Shown piece by piece: positions 1-14,100 of a stretch of 64,000 nucleotides of DNA. Each line of letters opens with the position of its first letter. Position 1 is the stretch's first letter. Under the pieces are notes generated by a model. The model was not told the origin of the DNA. It saw only the letters and a list, made by a program, of their open reading frames with translations, and did not search any database. The DNA is from Bugula neritina (Eukaryota > Bryozoa > Gymnolaemata > Cheilostomatida > Bugulidae): positions 9,264,973 through 9,328,972 of the forward strand of contig OZ037770.1 of NCBI GenBank assembly GCA_964035545.1, given 5' to 3'. Both the position numbers and the translations under genes were made by a program.

Positions 1-58
1 TACCTAAAGGATATTTCTATATTAACCACTATAACATAATACATGAATATAGACTCAC

Positions 59-3000
59 TTTGAAGTTGATAAGTGCATATGACACGCAGACTCTTTGACT
101 AGGCAGTATACAATGTATATGAGAAGTTATAATTTTACCGTCAGTTGTATTCGGAGAAAGGTAGTGCATCTAAAAATATGCATTAAATAAGAATTCATTC
201 ATATAAAACTGAGTTTATAATCCTTGTGAGAAACCCCTGATGGAAAGGGTTTTTGTTAAAGCGGGCTAAGGACTTATTCATATAGGGCCCAAGAGCAATT
301 ATGACTGGATGCTTTTTCTAACATCACCAATGACCTTTGTAGTGGTTTGAACCCATGACTTTGTGTTTACTAGGCAAACGCTCTAACCCCTAGACCATGG
401 CTGCTCCTTAAGAATTTATTCATATGACGATAACATATTATAAAAAGACTTTGCACCTTGATTTTTAAGTTTTGCTTTTCTTCTGAAATTTAAAAGCGGC
501 TTAAGGAAATATTGTTTAGATTCTAGACAATAATTTAATGCCAATGGCATGGTATTTCACTAGATATATTTTAAAATATGAAACTTTAAGTCTGCATGAT
601 TATTAAAACTGTCACTTTGTAAGAGTATGATTTGAATATGTGCACATTATATCTATTATTTTATTAGACAAGAGATAAACATAATAGCTACATTCCTTGT
701 TTACAAAAGTTATGAGATACTAGGAGAGTGATACTGAAACTTGAAAGAACAATACTTCATTATATTTTGTGAAGTGTTTCAGCTCTAATTACCAATTGGT
801 AATTAAATATATAATTTGATTATCATTAGATGTGACATTATGATAATAATGCAAATATATAATTAAATATAAAGCATTATATGATCAGATATAATATTAT
901 TATAGAATAAACAATGAGTATGCAGTAATACACTATGTTCCCAAGCTTAATTTACGCAAATGAATTTTTCATTTTCAACTCAACAACCTTAAGTTCATGC
1001 AAACTACACGATGAACATCCATGTGAAGGCATGGAAAAGCAGTGTATCAGTGTATTAGAATAACAAAATATAACTCGAGATTGTTACACAGAAAAAGTTA
1101 TTATACAGGATGCACATGTCACTATTTTAACCAACCTGATTAGGATGTCGGAAGACCACAGCTTGTGAGTGTAGAATAGTTCCATTGCTAGTGAATCTCT
1201 TGAAGAGACCCCAATTAATCACCTCAAACAGCAACTCTGCAGAAAATAAACTACATTAGAATGTTGAGGAATGGTTTTATGTAACTGTTATATAACCATA
1301 ACATGGTGCGATAATTCCAAATTTTAGCTGTAGACTTTGGAAAATAACTTGTATTTATTAACTAAAGTTACTGATTTAATATGAAAAGTTAAACCTATTG
1401 GTCATGCAACAAAAATAGTTGCATAATAAATGTATTCTATGCTACTAAGTAATTATGTACTAAGAATGTACTAAGAATTAATTGGAATGTGGCAATGACA
1501 AATTTCTTCTACTAACTATATAGTATGCTACCAGACTAGCTCGATAAACAGTATATGAAAACAGTTATTGCACAACATATTATTTTGACAGAACTATTGA
1601 ATTGCTCTGGCTTGGTAAGGGATAGTATTGAGACAGCTTTAGCAAACCGACACAAATAATACAGGGAACTGCTTTAAGCTATGACATTGAAGACAAACAA
1701 TAATCAGTTATTAAACATGCGGTAAGGTTTAAGTTTCTCAGTAAGACAGTATTAGGAAGACAATAACTAACATCTAACTCCGCATTTTGAACTTGATACT
1801 TATGTTTTAACTATTTAATATTTTTGCTATAGTTTCTCATATGGGTAGAGCTTTACATGTTCTGTAGTCAGTTTGCTATTTCTGTCACTTTATGGCTTAA
1901 ATAAAAAATTATTATATACTCAAATAGAAACTTACTATCAGGAGAAGTGACATGGGAGGCAGCCACAACAGACACCTTTGGCTGATTGTCAAATAGCAAA
2001 GTAGCTGTGGTGTCTGAAACAGAAATTAAGGCATTAACTGCACACAACGTAAATTATTAAAGAGAAAAAATTAATCACAATGCAGCTAATTTTTAGTAAA
2101 AATAAACTGTTGCATATGTGCATTGTTTTCAGGGTTTCACATAGTTGAATCTGAGTTATACATGTATACATATAATATGGCGACATTATGGTTTTGATTT
2201 TTATTTCTTGTTTTATATTTTTAGTAAAGACTTTAAAATTTCGCAACTTTTTTTTATTTATAGTCAGCCAATAGCTTGTTGATTTTTTAGCACAGCATCT
2301 ACGTAATGTCTGCTTGAAAGTTATCCTTCCGCAAAGACAACTGTTTTAGACTATTAACTTCTGGAACGACTATTTTAAAGTAATAGAAGGCTAAAGTACT
2401 TATATAGCTGAAGTATACAGCTAAATTATAGAGTAATGTACATATGACCATATACTAGACTTACCCATACTGTTAATTCTGAATGTAACATTAAGACGAG
2501 TTCCTTCAAATGCTGTGGAATTGATTCTAGTGATGTACGGCCAGGATACCCAAGTGAAACTGTTTGGGAGATAAACCAATGACAGCAGACTGTCGGATGA
2601 CAGAAAGCCATTTCTAGATTCTATTTATAAAACAACCGAATTGTTACAACCTGTTTAAGAGCTAAATAATAAATTTTAGGTAATAATATATTACAAAAGT
2701 ACAGTTATACACTATAAAGTATTTCATCTAAAACAGGTTACAAAACAACTTTGATAACATTTTATTCCAATTGCACAGTACTGCTTCTAGTTTTAAAAAC
2801 ACATTCATATTTTGCATGTATTAAACACTTGGTAACCTACTGACCAATTTCAAGCAGGTCAAGGCTCTGCCCTCTGGTGTATACAAACAGTCTCTGGTCA
2901 GATCCACTCGTGAATGGAGCTCCATCATCAACCTGCCAAACAAAACTAGTATCTGAATCAAAACTTATTATTTTTATAACCAATTTCTGCTTGACTGACA

Positions 3001-5132
3001 AGCTAACTAACCTTATAAACATAGTGATTAGTGCATGTTTGGCCAAAGATCATTTTATTTAAATACATAGCTTTTAGCAAAATATATTTTGCTTAACTTC
3101 AACTTCAGAATGCAGTTAATCTATTTAAAAAGAAATCAAAATACTTTTAAAATATTCTTTGACAAAAATGCTATCAAAAGGGAAAATGCTTTTTTCACCT
3201 TAATTAACATCCCAATTATCAGCACCAAAAATTAATTATAAATGTTTAACCGGATGAGGAATTTTTTAAATAGCAAGCGCCAATTTTAAACAATCTGCGC
3301 TTCTAATATAAATAAAAGCACCCGGAAATGACTCACCACTAAATCAGGAACACTGTCAGATCCAGTATTTGCCAAGTAGTAGCGCTGGTTGTTGATTGGT
3401 TGTGATCTGATGGTAAATAAATCTTGGTTTCTGTCACTACACGAGTAGAATCTCAACTCAAACAGAACTGCAATGAAAAACATAAACCTGGGTTTTTGCT
3501 TGGGTTTATTGATTTTAAAACGATTTAAAAAAATCAAAGTCACTTAATTACAGTTTTGTTACAAAATAAATTGCTTAACTGCCACCTGCTTTCTTTGAAA
3601 AAAATTATAAACCAATTATTTACATTTTAAATTTCTTATTAAGGTATTTTATAACAAAGCCTGTGTTATTTCATTAAAATAATGGCTATACCTCCATACC
3701 TGAATCATAAGCAGTATACAGCTACACACTCTTTGACTCAAACGTATATCTCCGTAACAAAAATTGGATTCAAATTAACCAAATAAAAGAAATTGTAACC
3801 AAACCTATCAAGTTAACCATAAATCACCTTGAATTATATTATAGTGCTTAAGCATATAAATTCTGGCACTCATTCTTCATAGCGCATTAACACAGTGGGA
3901 GACTATTCTTAATTTTAAAATCAAAAACCTTCGCTAAGCTTTGAGATCGTTAGCTATGGGTTTAATAGTGTCAACGCAGACTATTAAACAAGATACTTTT
4001 TGTAAAAACTGATCATACTAATAATTTTTTTTTACATAAGCTGAAAAGTATTTTTCATAATGTTACTGAACTAAATGTTTTATGATCCAGCAGTTTACAT
4101 GCTGACAAAATAATATATACATTGCTATATAGGCTTTAAAAACACGAATTGGTACTCTAAGCCTAGGGCCACACGGTGCGTATTTTCGCATGCAAAAATT
4201 GAAATCACAAGTAGCAAAGGTGTCCACTGTGCGCGTTGAGAAAACCTTCGCACTTGTCGCTCAGCATTCTCAACGCAAGTGCGAATCGTCTCTGTCGTCG
4301 TCACCTAATTGGCTGGTAGCTATTCAGCAAGCCCAATTTCTTTATTTAGTGCTATATTCCAGTAAATTGCGTTTTATTGAAAGCGAGTGCGATTTAAAAA
4401 TGAAAGCTTTATTTATCACGCATCACTGACGCTACAGTGGACACCTTTGCTACTTGTAATTTTAATTTTCGCATGCGAAAATACGCACAGTGTGGCCCTA
4501 GGCTTACAGTTGCTATTCTGAGCAGAATCATAGCTTTCCATGATTACTGTTGGTGTTGGTTCTCCATTTTCTATTTTCAAATGTAAAGACGACAGACTAA
4601 GAGATAAAAAGTTGAGGCTGCTGAGCTCTTCTGGTATGCAGTCACCTGCAATTATAAACACTATTTAGTCTAAAAATCTAACAAATTAATATGTTTATTT
4701 TGTAATAAATAGTTTTAGCTGATTGATTATTTTGATCTTAAGGTTCTATTTTTTCGTAGAAGTAATAATTTTTTTAACTCAGGCTTACGATTTTCTAACA
4801 TATTTGAAGACAACCAACTGCATATGGTCTTTGCGAGAAAAGGCTCAATAAGGTATATAAAAGGCTCAAAGATGTTTCCAACAAAAATACTTTTTAAAAA
4901 GTGTCTAGTATCAACTGACATAATAAAATTTTAGCTTGAGCAAACATTTTTATACAATCATAAGAATTAGGATTTTAGTGTAATAACAATAAATAACAAT
5001 ATACACACAACAGAAATGTCTCATGAACTATAACCATGTATTTTATAGATTATACGTACCTTGAGCAGATGCCAATACTTCCAGGACCACAAGCACACTT
5101 GCTATAGCTAGATGATGCATTTTGATTGACAT
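59..5132 (-). CDS. secreted protein paralog A, 5' eight exons (3' end outside window)
   Basis: Exons in transcript order: 5132-5060, 4645-4508, 3467-3337, 2932-2845, 2620-2465, 2013-1936, 1236-1136, 169-59. All have GT-AG borders and compatible phases, and the last exon leaves by a donor toward the window edge. The first exon gives a hydrophobic signal peptide (MHHLAIASVLVVLEVLASAQ). A TATA box at 5151-5157 lies so close that the ATG at 5118-5120 may be used rather than the one at 5130-5132. The mature part starts GDCIPEE, has few cysteines and several N-glycosylation sequons, and no second membrane segment is visible. I recognise no domain family. It is paralogous to the gene at 8189-20273, with the same exon count, order and phases. 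Exons 3-5 are nearly identical to that copy; the others are diverged. The exon 2 donor is made by a MITE end. The existence and structure of the gene are well supported; its function is unknown. Confidence 0.8.
205..409 (-). mobile_element. tRNA-derived SINE, full length, with target duplication
   Basis: Read on the minus strand it starts with a tRNA-like head, with an A-box-like TGGTCTAGGGGTTAGAGCG and a B-box-like GGTTCAAACC. A conserved body and an end containing ctcacaaggattataaactc follow. It is flanked by a 16-bp target duplication with one mismatch (189-204 and 410-425). It sits in the intron between exons 7 and 8 of paralog A. The same family occurs at 40264-40467 and 54414-54632, with relatives at 17003, 52163 and 60150. 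Confidence 0.85.
4160..4504. mobile_element. TA-target MITE with long terminal inverted repeats, copy 1
   Basis: The ends are AGCCTAGGGCCACAC and its reverse complement, flanked by TA on both sides, as expected for a Tc1/mariner-type target duplication. The inverted repeats extend through the GTGCGTATTTTCGCATGC segment and further inside. There is no coding capacity for a transposase. A second copy lies at 38680-39025. The end at 4504 abuts exon 2 of paralog A and supplies part of its splice donor. Confidence 0.85.
4503..4507 (-). promoter_or_regulatory. 5' splice site of paralog A exon 2, formed by the MITE end
   Basis: On the gene strand exon 2 ends ...AACT and the intron begins GTAAGCC. 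The TA is the MITE target site, and AGCC is the first bases of its terminal repeat. In paralog B the same exon ends AACT followed by GTAAGTG with no transposon. Confidence 0.75.
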
Positions 5133-5150
5133 TGCAAACTTAGACTCTGT

Positions 5151-5157
5151 TTTTATA
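5151..5157 (-). promoter_or_regulatory. TATA box of paralog A
   Basis: On the minus strand this reads TATAAAA, about 20-35 nt upstream of two candidate ATG codons of the signal-peptide exon. Such spacing implies a very short 5' leader and favours the inner ATG (5118-5120). At the same place in paralog B there is only a weaker TATATTA-like sequence near 20310-20317. Confidence 0.55.
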
Positions 5158-6795
5158 CTCTACCCAGAACCCGTTCACTCAACCATAGAAACTAGTATGA
5201 TGTCATTACTCTCTACGTTGTGCAAACTGTGTACAATATAAAATCAATTTCAGTTGCTTCCTCTTTTTTAAGTGCCAAGTGCATAAGTATCATTTCAACA
5301 TATTATAGCATAATTCGTGCCGTGATGTATTAACTAACGTTAGTTGCAAAACTCTCATTAAATACTGTCATGGATCTGCAATATATATTTTGCAATACAT
5401 CAACATCATTGCGTGTACTATGACAGTCAATATAATTTGTATTGAAATTTGAAATTTTGAAATAAATGTACAGTTTCTCAACTTTTGTAACATGTTTGTA
5501 AATTTGCAAGCCTTTTGTGATTTGATAAAAAAATTTAAACTGCTCTAATGACATTAAGCTGCTGTTTGTTTTGGTACGCGTGAAATCTAATATATGCAAA
5601 ATTCCTAAATTCATAGAAAGCACAAGTTTGTGACTTTCAAATGCTATGTGTAAGCTTGGCCGTTCCAGATTGTGACCTCTTTAGTATTTATTTACAGTTA
5701 TATGTGGTGCTGAATTCAACATAGGAGGTAAAGCAGCACAAAAAGGTTAGAGTTGCACAAATATAAAAAATCCAATATAATCCACATTGAAAAGTTAACT
5801 TTTGGACTACTTACTATTATATCTGTGCTACAAGACCAAATACCATAATACATAATATGCGTAGTATCAGTATACTGACCAGCCAAATGTTTAATTGCAT
5901 TTTAATTTGTTGTAAAACTTGAATTTAATTATTGAGCTTTTGCTTTTTAGATATGATTTGGTGAGTTTAAATTCACATTACGCTCATGTAAAACAGAAAG
6001 CACAAAATGCACGCGCAGATCGCACAACACCACAAAACACACTGAGACAGAACAAATTTTAGTAACAATCTCAGTAGAAGAAACAAAGTAACATCTCCCA
6101 TGAAGTAAATTAAAATACATGTTTACATCATCAATAACTTTTGCTAAAAATTGAGACATGCTGCATTCAAATAGTTTGCATTATAATATGTTTGCAACAG
6201 ACTATAATAGTTAGTGTTTTAGATATAAACATACACAAATTAGTGAAACAAGCATGCACTAAAATTATGTTATTTATAGAACAAATAGCTAATCAAAATA
6301 TACAAGATATGAATGTCATAATCATTGTCTTAAAGACTTAAACCATAACAATCAATATAAATGGAAATACATGATAGGGAAATACATAATGTAGAAGCAG
6401 CCAAAATATCTTATAGCCTACAGCGAAAACTATTATAAAATGAAAAAGCAAAATTAGCAGTAAAAGTGTAGCAGCATTTAAAAGACCTTATAAGTTATAA
6501 GTTTCTAAATGCAATATATTGAGATATAATGCTTTCACTTAATGCTCAGCAATGACATTCAGTGATTGAGCTCTCTCACCATGGTCACAAACTCAAGCTG
6601 CTAGCATTTTGCAAGGCTCATGACTCCTAAGTGACCCTTAGAGTCACTTGAGCTCTCTGGCTTGATTTTACACACTTTTTAAATACGCTTTAGTAAAAAC
6701 ATAAGAATTTCTACTATTGTGAAGGTGTGGGCCATGGTACTCTGCTCTGTGCTGATGAGGAGACAAATCCTGAAACAGCTGCTGTACACAGATTG

Positions 6796-6798
<3 letters not shown>

Positions 6799-6843
<45 letters not shown>
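6799..6843. repeat. (TA)n microsatellite
   Basis: An uninterrupted TA dinucleotide run of about 45 bp. The small ORFs across it are compositional artefacts. Confidence 0.95.
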
Positions 6844-6847
<4 letters not shown>

Positions 6848-7016
6848 TCTATAATTAAAAATGAATCAAAAGAACTCAATATTTCGAAAAATAGAGTATT
6901 TATATTTGGTACTAATACAATTTTGGATATAAAAATAAACTTAGATCTTCATTCTATTGACTACAATATTGTTTCACGTAGTGCGAGCTACGATCATCAG
7001 GTCGTTGTGTGTACGC

Positions 7017-7125
<109 letters not shown>

Positions 7126-7345
7126 GAACTAACAACTAAGTTGAAATTATCTTTGTACCACATTATTTATAGGTAGCCTTATTGCTAATCATTATATAAA
7201 TAACATTAAATTATTTCAGGAGAAGTGTTGTATTAGAAAGAGACCCAACAGGTAGGGTAGAAGGTACAGCATGCATGCAACTCACTTCATATACCTTGGG
7301 GAGTTATTGGCTCACAACTTGACCTACAAAGTTACTGGTGCAGAG

Positions 7346-7650
7346 CAGGGATGTCCAACCTTTTCAGAACGAGGGTCACTATAATGGAATACTCCATGAC
7401 AAGGGCCACATTGTAAAATGTAGCGTAAGCTAGGGCCACAGCATCGGTATTTTTTAAATGCTTCATTCCAAATTACTATAATCATTACACAATAAAGTTC
7501 CAATATAACATGCTGCATGTTTTTATCATGATATATAAAAATAAAACATCTAAAAAGTGGTTTCCCCACTCTAATTCATATGTGAACAAAATAATTTTAT
7601 TTGTGCCGTTGAGGGCCACATAAATCTAATTCGTGTGCCGCATCTACTTC
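7346..7650 (+). mobile_element. decayed hAT-type MITE, copy 1
   Basis: Starts cagggatgtccaacctttt, like the copies at 29671 and 43319, and shares the internal 'agggccaca' segments. The right end is degraded, so that boundary is approximate. Confidence 0.65.
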
Positions 7651-8188
7651 TGGTGAAGACACCAAGTTGGTACACAACAGATATAAGTTTTTTAAAGGTT
7701 GGTTTTGTATTAATATTCTATATTGAGTCATTTTGTCTATTCACTTTTTGCTAAAGATTATAGTTGTGACTATTAAAACTTGCACGGAGTAAGGTTATGT
7801 GTATCTACGGCTTTTCAGATCAGATGTGTTGTCAGTAGACAGCTTGGCAGCATGGGCATCATTTTACACACAAATCATCTTGTTAGAAGGTGCAGCTTTT
7901 GCAGTAAAACATATATATTTATTTATAATATGAATTTTAAATATGACAATTTTGAAACAAAAGTAAAAACTTATAAAGCTCTTAGAAGGTTAAAAAAGTG
8001 AAATATTAAAAAACACACAACATAAACTGTGATATAAGTCTCATGAAACTGAGATGACACTAAAATGACTCACTAGGATAATTAATAGGGCTCAACTAAA
8101 TAATCATATGGGAATGAATAATGAAAATAAAATAATATTTATGCTTAACATGGACTATAAAATGTCCATAATAAAAGGCTAGTTAGTA

Positions 8189-11100
8189 TCATTCACACTG
8201 GAAGAGATGACTTTGGAAGCTATTCTCTTGCTCAGTATTGGGTCCACAAGGTAGTTTGGGTAGTCTCATTACCTCCCCTGATAATGCTGTAACAATAGTA
8301 GTAAATTTTACCAACAAAGTCTTTCCTACTTAAATGGAAAGTATACAAGTTGACATCAGGGCAAACGAAACAATAATCCATTTTCTATCAGCTATTAGCT
8401 ACGGTTTTAGGTAAAAATGGCACACAGAATAATGGCATGAATAAAAAAGAAGTTAAAATGGCACACTGATGTTGAATTTTCCCAAAACTAAACCCCGAAC
8501 TCAAACCCTCACTCTAAATCCAAACCCAAATTCCCTACCGCAAACCCTAACTCCCAACCCCAATATTCAAAATGTGCCATTTTACCTACTTTTCGATTTG
8601 TGCCATTATTACTTGTGTCATTTTAACCTGCGCTACTTTTACCCGACACCATTAGCTACCTATCTAGCTACTAGGAATAAGAAAAATTAATTGACAAATA
8701 GTAGCATAGAATATTAGTAGAAAAACATTATAAACAGCTAGGACAGTGTGCTAGCTAAGAATACTGTTTGTTATAAAACAAATCCTCTATCAACAAGCGA
8801 GCTTTCATTTGAAGATATACACAAAACCAATCAGCAAAAACTTATTCAAGACACTCACTTCTGATTGAATGATTGAAATCGAACTGAATCACAGAGTTGA
8901 ATTGTGGAGTCAAATGAGTCACTACCAGCTGGTAGTAATGACTGGAAAATCTAACAACTGCCAGATAGAACTCTACAAAATATAAACATAAATAACAACA
9001 AGAGTACAGATATGAACACAGAATATAAAACAGAGTATACATCAGTCAGATAAATAGTGAGGCAAGATGTAGACTGAAGCGTCCATGATATTCAAATTTT
9101 GAACAAATGCCAGAAAAATTTAAAATCTTTTCCACCACAGTTTTACTTTGTTTAGAGTACTTGAAGGGGCAGTTTTCAAATATCTAAAACTTTTATCAAA
9201 CCCCGACCCCGTTGATGTTAAACTTGCACTGTTTATATATCAAGAGTTCCTGTAGGTATACACAAGCTGTTGTATTATAATGTACTCGCTATAATGTTAC
9301 GCTTCTATTAGGTCAAGGTTACCTTCAGTTTGAATAAAGTTATCGCCATGTTAAATACTATACTTGCTCATGTTCATTAACAAAATATAATCTACTTCAT
9401 CCGCAACCATAATATGACACAAGCCATAGTTACAAGGGTTGAGTATAATATAATATAATATAATGAAATATAATACAATGTAATACAGTTACCAAGGTTG
9501 AGTATAATATAATATAATATAATGAAATATAATACAATGTAATACAGTTACCAAGGTTGAGTATAGTATAATATAATATAATATAATGTAATACAATGTA
9601 ATATAGTTACTAAGGTCGAGTATGATATAATATAATATAATACAATGTAATACAATGTAATATAGTTACTAAGGTTGAGTATGATATAATATAATATAAT
9701 ACAATGTAATACAATGTAATATAGTTACTAAGGTTGAGTATGATATAATATAATATAATATAATACAATGTAATATAGTTACTAAGGTTGAGTATGATAT
9801 AATATAATATAATATAACATAATTATACAATGCAACATAATTACCAAGGTTGAGTGCAGTATAATATAATATAAAACATTGTATTATAGTATAATATAAT
9901 ATAATATAATATAATGTAGTATAACTACCAGGGTTGAGAATAGATCTGAATCTGGCCCTCCCATCAGACATCCTAATAATCTCAAAGAATCTCTCATCCA
10001 CTACATTCATATTTCTGATATCTGGAGTTGAGAAGAAAGAGTTCTGACTTCTAGCCACATCGTCATAGAACTGTAATATTATGTGTAATATAATAGAACT
10101 ATAATATTATGTGTAATATAATAGAACTATAATATTATGTGTAATATAATAGAACTATAATATTATGTGTAATATAATAGAACTATAATATTATGTGTAA
10201 TATAATAGAACTATAATATTATGTGTAATATAATAGAACTACAATATCATGTGTAATATAATAGAACTATAATATTATGTGTAATATAATAGAACTATAA
10301 TATTATGTGTAATATAATAGAACTATAATATTATGTGTAATATAATAGAACTATAATATTATGTGTAATATAATAGAACTATAATATTATGTGTAATATA
10401 ATAGAACTATAATATCATGTGTAATATAATAGAACTATAATATTATGTGTAATATAATAGAACTACAATATTATGTGTAATATAATAGAACTATAATATT
10501 ATGTGTAATATAATAGAACTATAATATTATGTGTAATATAATAGAACTATAATATTATGTGTAATATAATAGAACTATAATATTATGTGTAATATAATAG
10601 AACTATAATATTATGTGTAATATAATAGAACTATAATATTATGTGTAATATAATAGAACTATAATATTATGTGTAATATAATAGAACTATAATATTATGT
10701 GTAATATAATAGAACTATAATATTATGTGTAATATAATAGAACTATAATATTATGTGTAATATAATAGAACTATAATATTATGTGTAATATAATAGAACT
10801 ATAATATCATGTATAATATAATAGAACTATAATATTATGTGTAATATAATAGAACTATAATATTATGTGTAATATAATAGAACTATAATATTATGTGTAA
10901 TATAATAGAACTATAATATTATGTGTAATATAATAGAACTATAATATTATGTGTAATATAATAGAACTATAATATTATGTGTAATATAATAGAACTATAA
11001 TATTATGTGTAATATAATAGAACTATAATATTATGTGTAATATAATAGAACTATAATATTATGTGTAATATAATAGAACTATAATATTATGTGTAATATA

Positions 11101-14100
11101 ATAGAACTATAACATTATGTGTAATATAATAGAACTATAATATTATGTGTAATATAATAGAACTATAATATTATGTGTGATATAATAGAACTATAATATT
11201 ATGTGTAATATAATAGAACTATAATATCATGTATAATATAATAGAACTATAATATTATGTGTAATATAATAGAACTATAATATTATGTGTAATATAATAG
11301 AACTATAATATTATGTGTAATATAATAGAACTATAATATCATGTATAATATAATAGAACTATAATATTATGTGTAATATAATAGAACTATAATATTATGT
11401 GTAATATAATAGAACTATAATATTATGTGTAATATAATAGAACTATAATATTATGTGTAATATAATAGAACTATAACATTATGTGTAATATAATAGAACT
11501 ATAATATTATGTGTAATATAATAGAACTATAATATTATGTGTAATATAATAGAACTATAACATTATGTGTAATATAATAGAACTATAATATTATGTGTAA
11601 TATAATAGAACTATAATATTATGTGTAATATAATAGAACTATAATATTATGTGTAATATAATAGAACTATAATATTATGTGTAATATAATAGAACTATAA
11701 TATTATGTGTAATATAATAGAACTATAATATTATGTGTAATATAATAGAACTACAATATTATGTGTAATATAATAGAACTATAATATTATGTGTAATATA
11801 ATAGAACTATAATATTATGTGTAATATAATAGAACTATAATATTATGTGTAATATAATAGAACTATAATATCATGTATAATATAATAGAACTATAATATT
11901 ATGTGTAATATAATAGAACTATAATATTATGTGTAATATAATAGAACTATAATATTATGTGTAATATAATAGAACTATAATATTATGTGTAATATAATAG
12001 AACTATAATATTATGTGTAATATAATAGAACTATAATATTATGTGTAATATAATAGAACTATAATATTATGTGTAATATAATAGAACTATAATATTATGT
12101 GTAATATAATAGAACTATAATATTATGTGTAATATAATAGAACTATAACATTATGTGTAATATAATAGAACTATAATATTATGTGTAATATAATAGAACT
12201 ATAATATTATGTGTAATATAATAGAACTATAATATTATGTGTAATATAATAGAACTATAATATTATGTGTGATATAATAGAACTATAATATTATGTGTAA
12301 TATAATAGAACTATAATATTATGTGTAATATAATAGAACTATAATATTATTATGTGCAATATAACATGTTATCTGTATATATAAGTTGGTAATAGAAAAA
12401 CAGAAGTTTTATATGATAGCCCAATAAAAAGCTTTGAAATAACACTAATAGCAGCATTGGGTTAAGAAGTGTTATAATAATAAACTTTGAAATAAATCTG
12501 TAAGTAGCATTGATTTCAAATAATGTTCAGTTGAAATGAAACCCAAATTAATTGTCTTATATAGTATGAGTATAGTTGAGGATCATGTAATGGCGATTCT
12601 ATAAATTTGAACTGGCTGGCCCTGATTATCACATAGCACTCTAGTAGCAGAAAGCAAGACAGTTGCAACTCTGTAACTGGTGTACTTATCCTCTATCTAT
12701 AAGCCTGTCTAATGAAATGTTTTCTGGTCGGAAATTGTCTTCTTTTCAAATATTTTTCTCTTAAAGTCTATTTCCTTGTCAGATTTTAAATTCACAAATT
12801 TTTAGTATAATTTCAACACTTGCACACAACTTTTGCAGTTCTAGCAGCAGCTACAAATCGGTACTAATAACACTTGTATGTCCAAGTGATTACTAAGTAT
12901 ACTTCAAAAGATTTAGTAGTATAGATAATTTGTTTCATAAATATTGTGAGCTGCAGTGATAATACAATAATTTCCAATCAGGCAGGATCGATGTAGCTAC
13001 TATAAATTAGCCAATCATGTACAGGCATGTGTTACTTAATCATTTGCTCAATAGATTCCAAACAAATTCAGTAGTCATAAGGTGAAAAACAACTTCCAAT
13101 CAGGTAGGACAAACGTAGAATTTTCCTTATTAGCCAATAAGTGGTGAGCACATTTATTTTCACTCAATAAATTTCAAACAATACCGAAATACTAGGTATA
13201 GAAAATCCTGCAACTAATATATTTAAGTGCACAACACTCACTCTGAAGTTGATGGATGCATATGGTATGCAGACCTTTTTCCTAGCCCAACTATGCCCAG
13301 ATGATATACACAGCCTACGGTACGTAGTGATTTGACCATCAGTAGTGTGAGGTGAGAGATAGTACATCTAAAAATAACAGATATTATAGTTTAAATACTT
13401 TGCTATGAATGCCTGTTTACTAAAGTTGTTAACAAAAACACTTCTGCATTCCACTAAGCACATAAATCAATTATTTGCTTAATTTAAAAAAGCAATTGCA
13501 GGGAATATATTTGAGCAAATTGGTTTTTTAGGGCACTGTTCCAGGATTCCTGTCAAGCCAGTCAATATAATAGAATAATTTGTCTTTGATTATACTACTA
13601 CTTGGCAAACAGTGAAACAGTTCAATGTTTTCTGCTGCAGCATGAATACTTTGGTGGGAACAAGGTCATAATAACACACATTCCATTAATAGTCATATGA
13701 TGTTAGTTTCTATTTTATATGCATACTATAAAGACTCAAGATCTTTAACTAACATCTATACATGATATGCAGAGAATATTTTCTGCATGAATTTCATGTT
13801 CACTTAGTTTGAGTGAAGAAAGTTTTGAACCTAAGATACCAGCAAAAAGTTGAAAATACATGATTGATTACCGAATGTACAGTATTGAAATCACATGTAT
13901 CATATATGTTGATTAGCTCTATTACAGGACATGCCACCAAACAACATCAAACAACAATATTTTAATTGACTAATAATAGTAATGTATAAACTATGTTGCA
14001 GCTGAGAGCATATAATAAAATAAGATAATATAGTGAACCTGGTTAGGATGTCGAAAGATCACAGCCTGGGAGTGTATAATGGAGCCATTGCCAGCAAATC

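Noticed and set aside
8483-8565. Possible interstitial telomere repeat
   Set aside because: The AAACCCT-like units are too degenerate and irregular, and lie inside a foldback.
10065-12356. Regular short repeats that at first glance resemble a CRISPR array
   Set aside because: Units are directly adjacent with no unique spacers, the unit is AT-rich and low-complexity, and the context is a eukaryotic intron.
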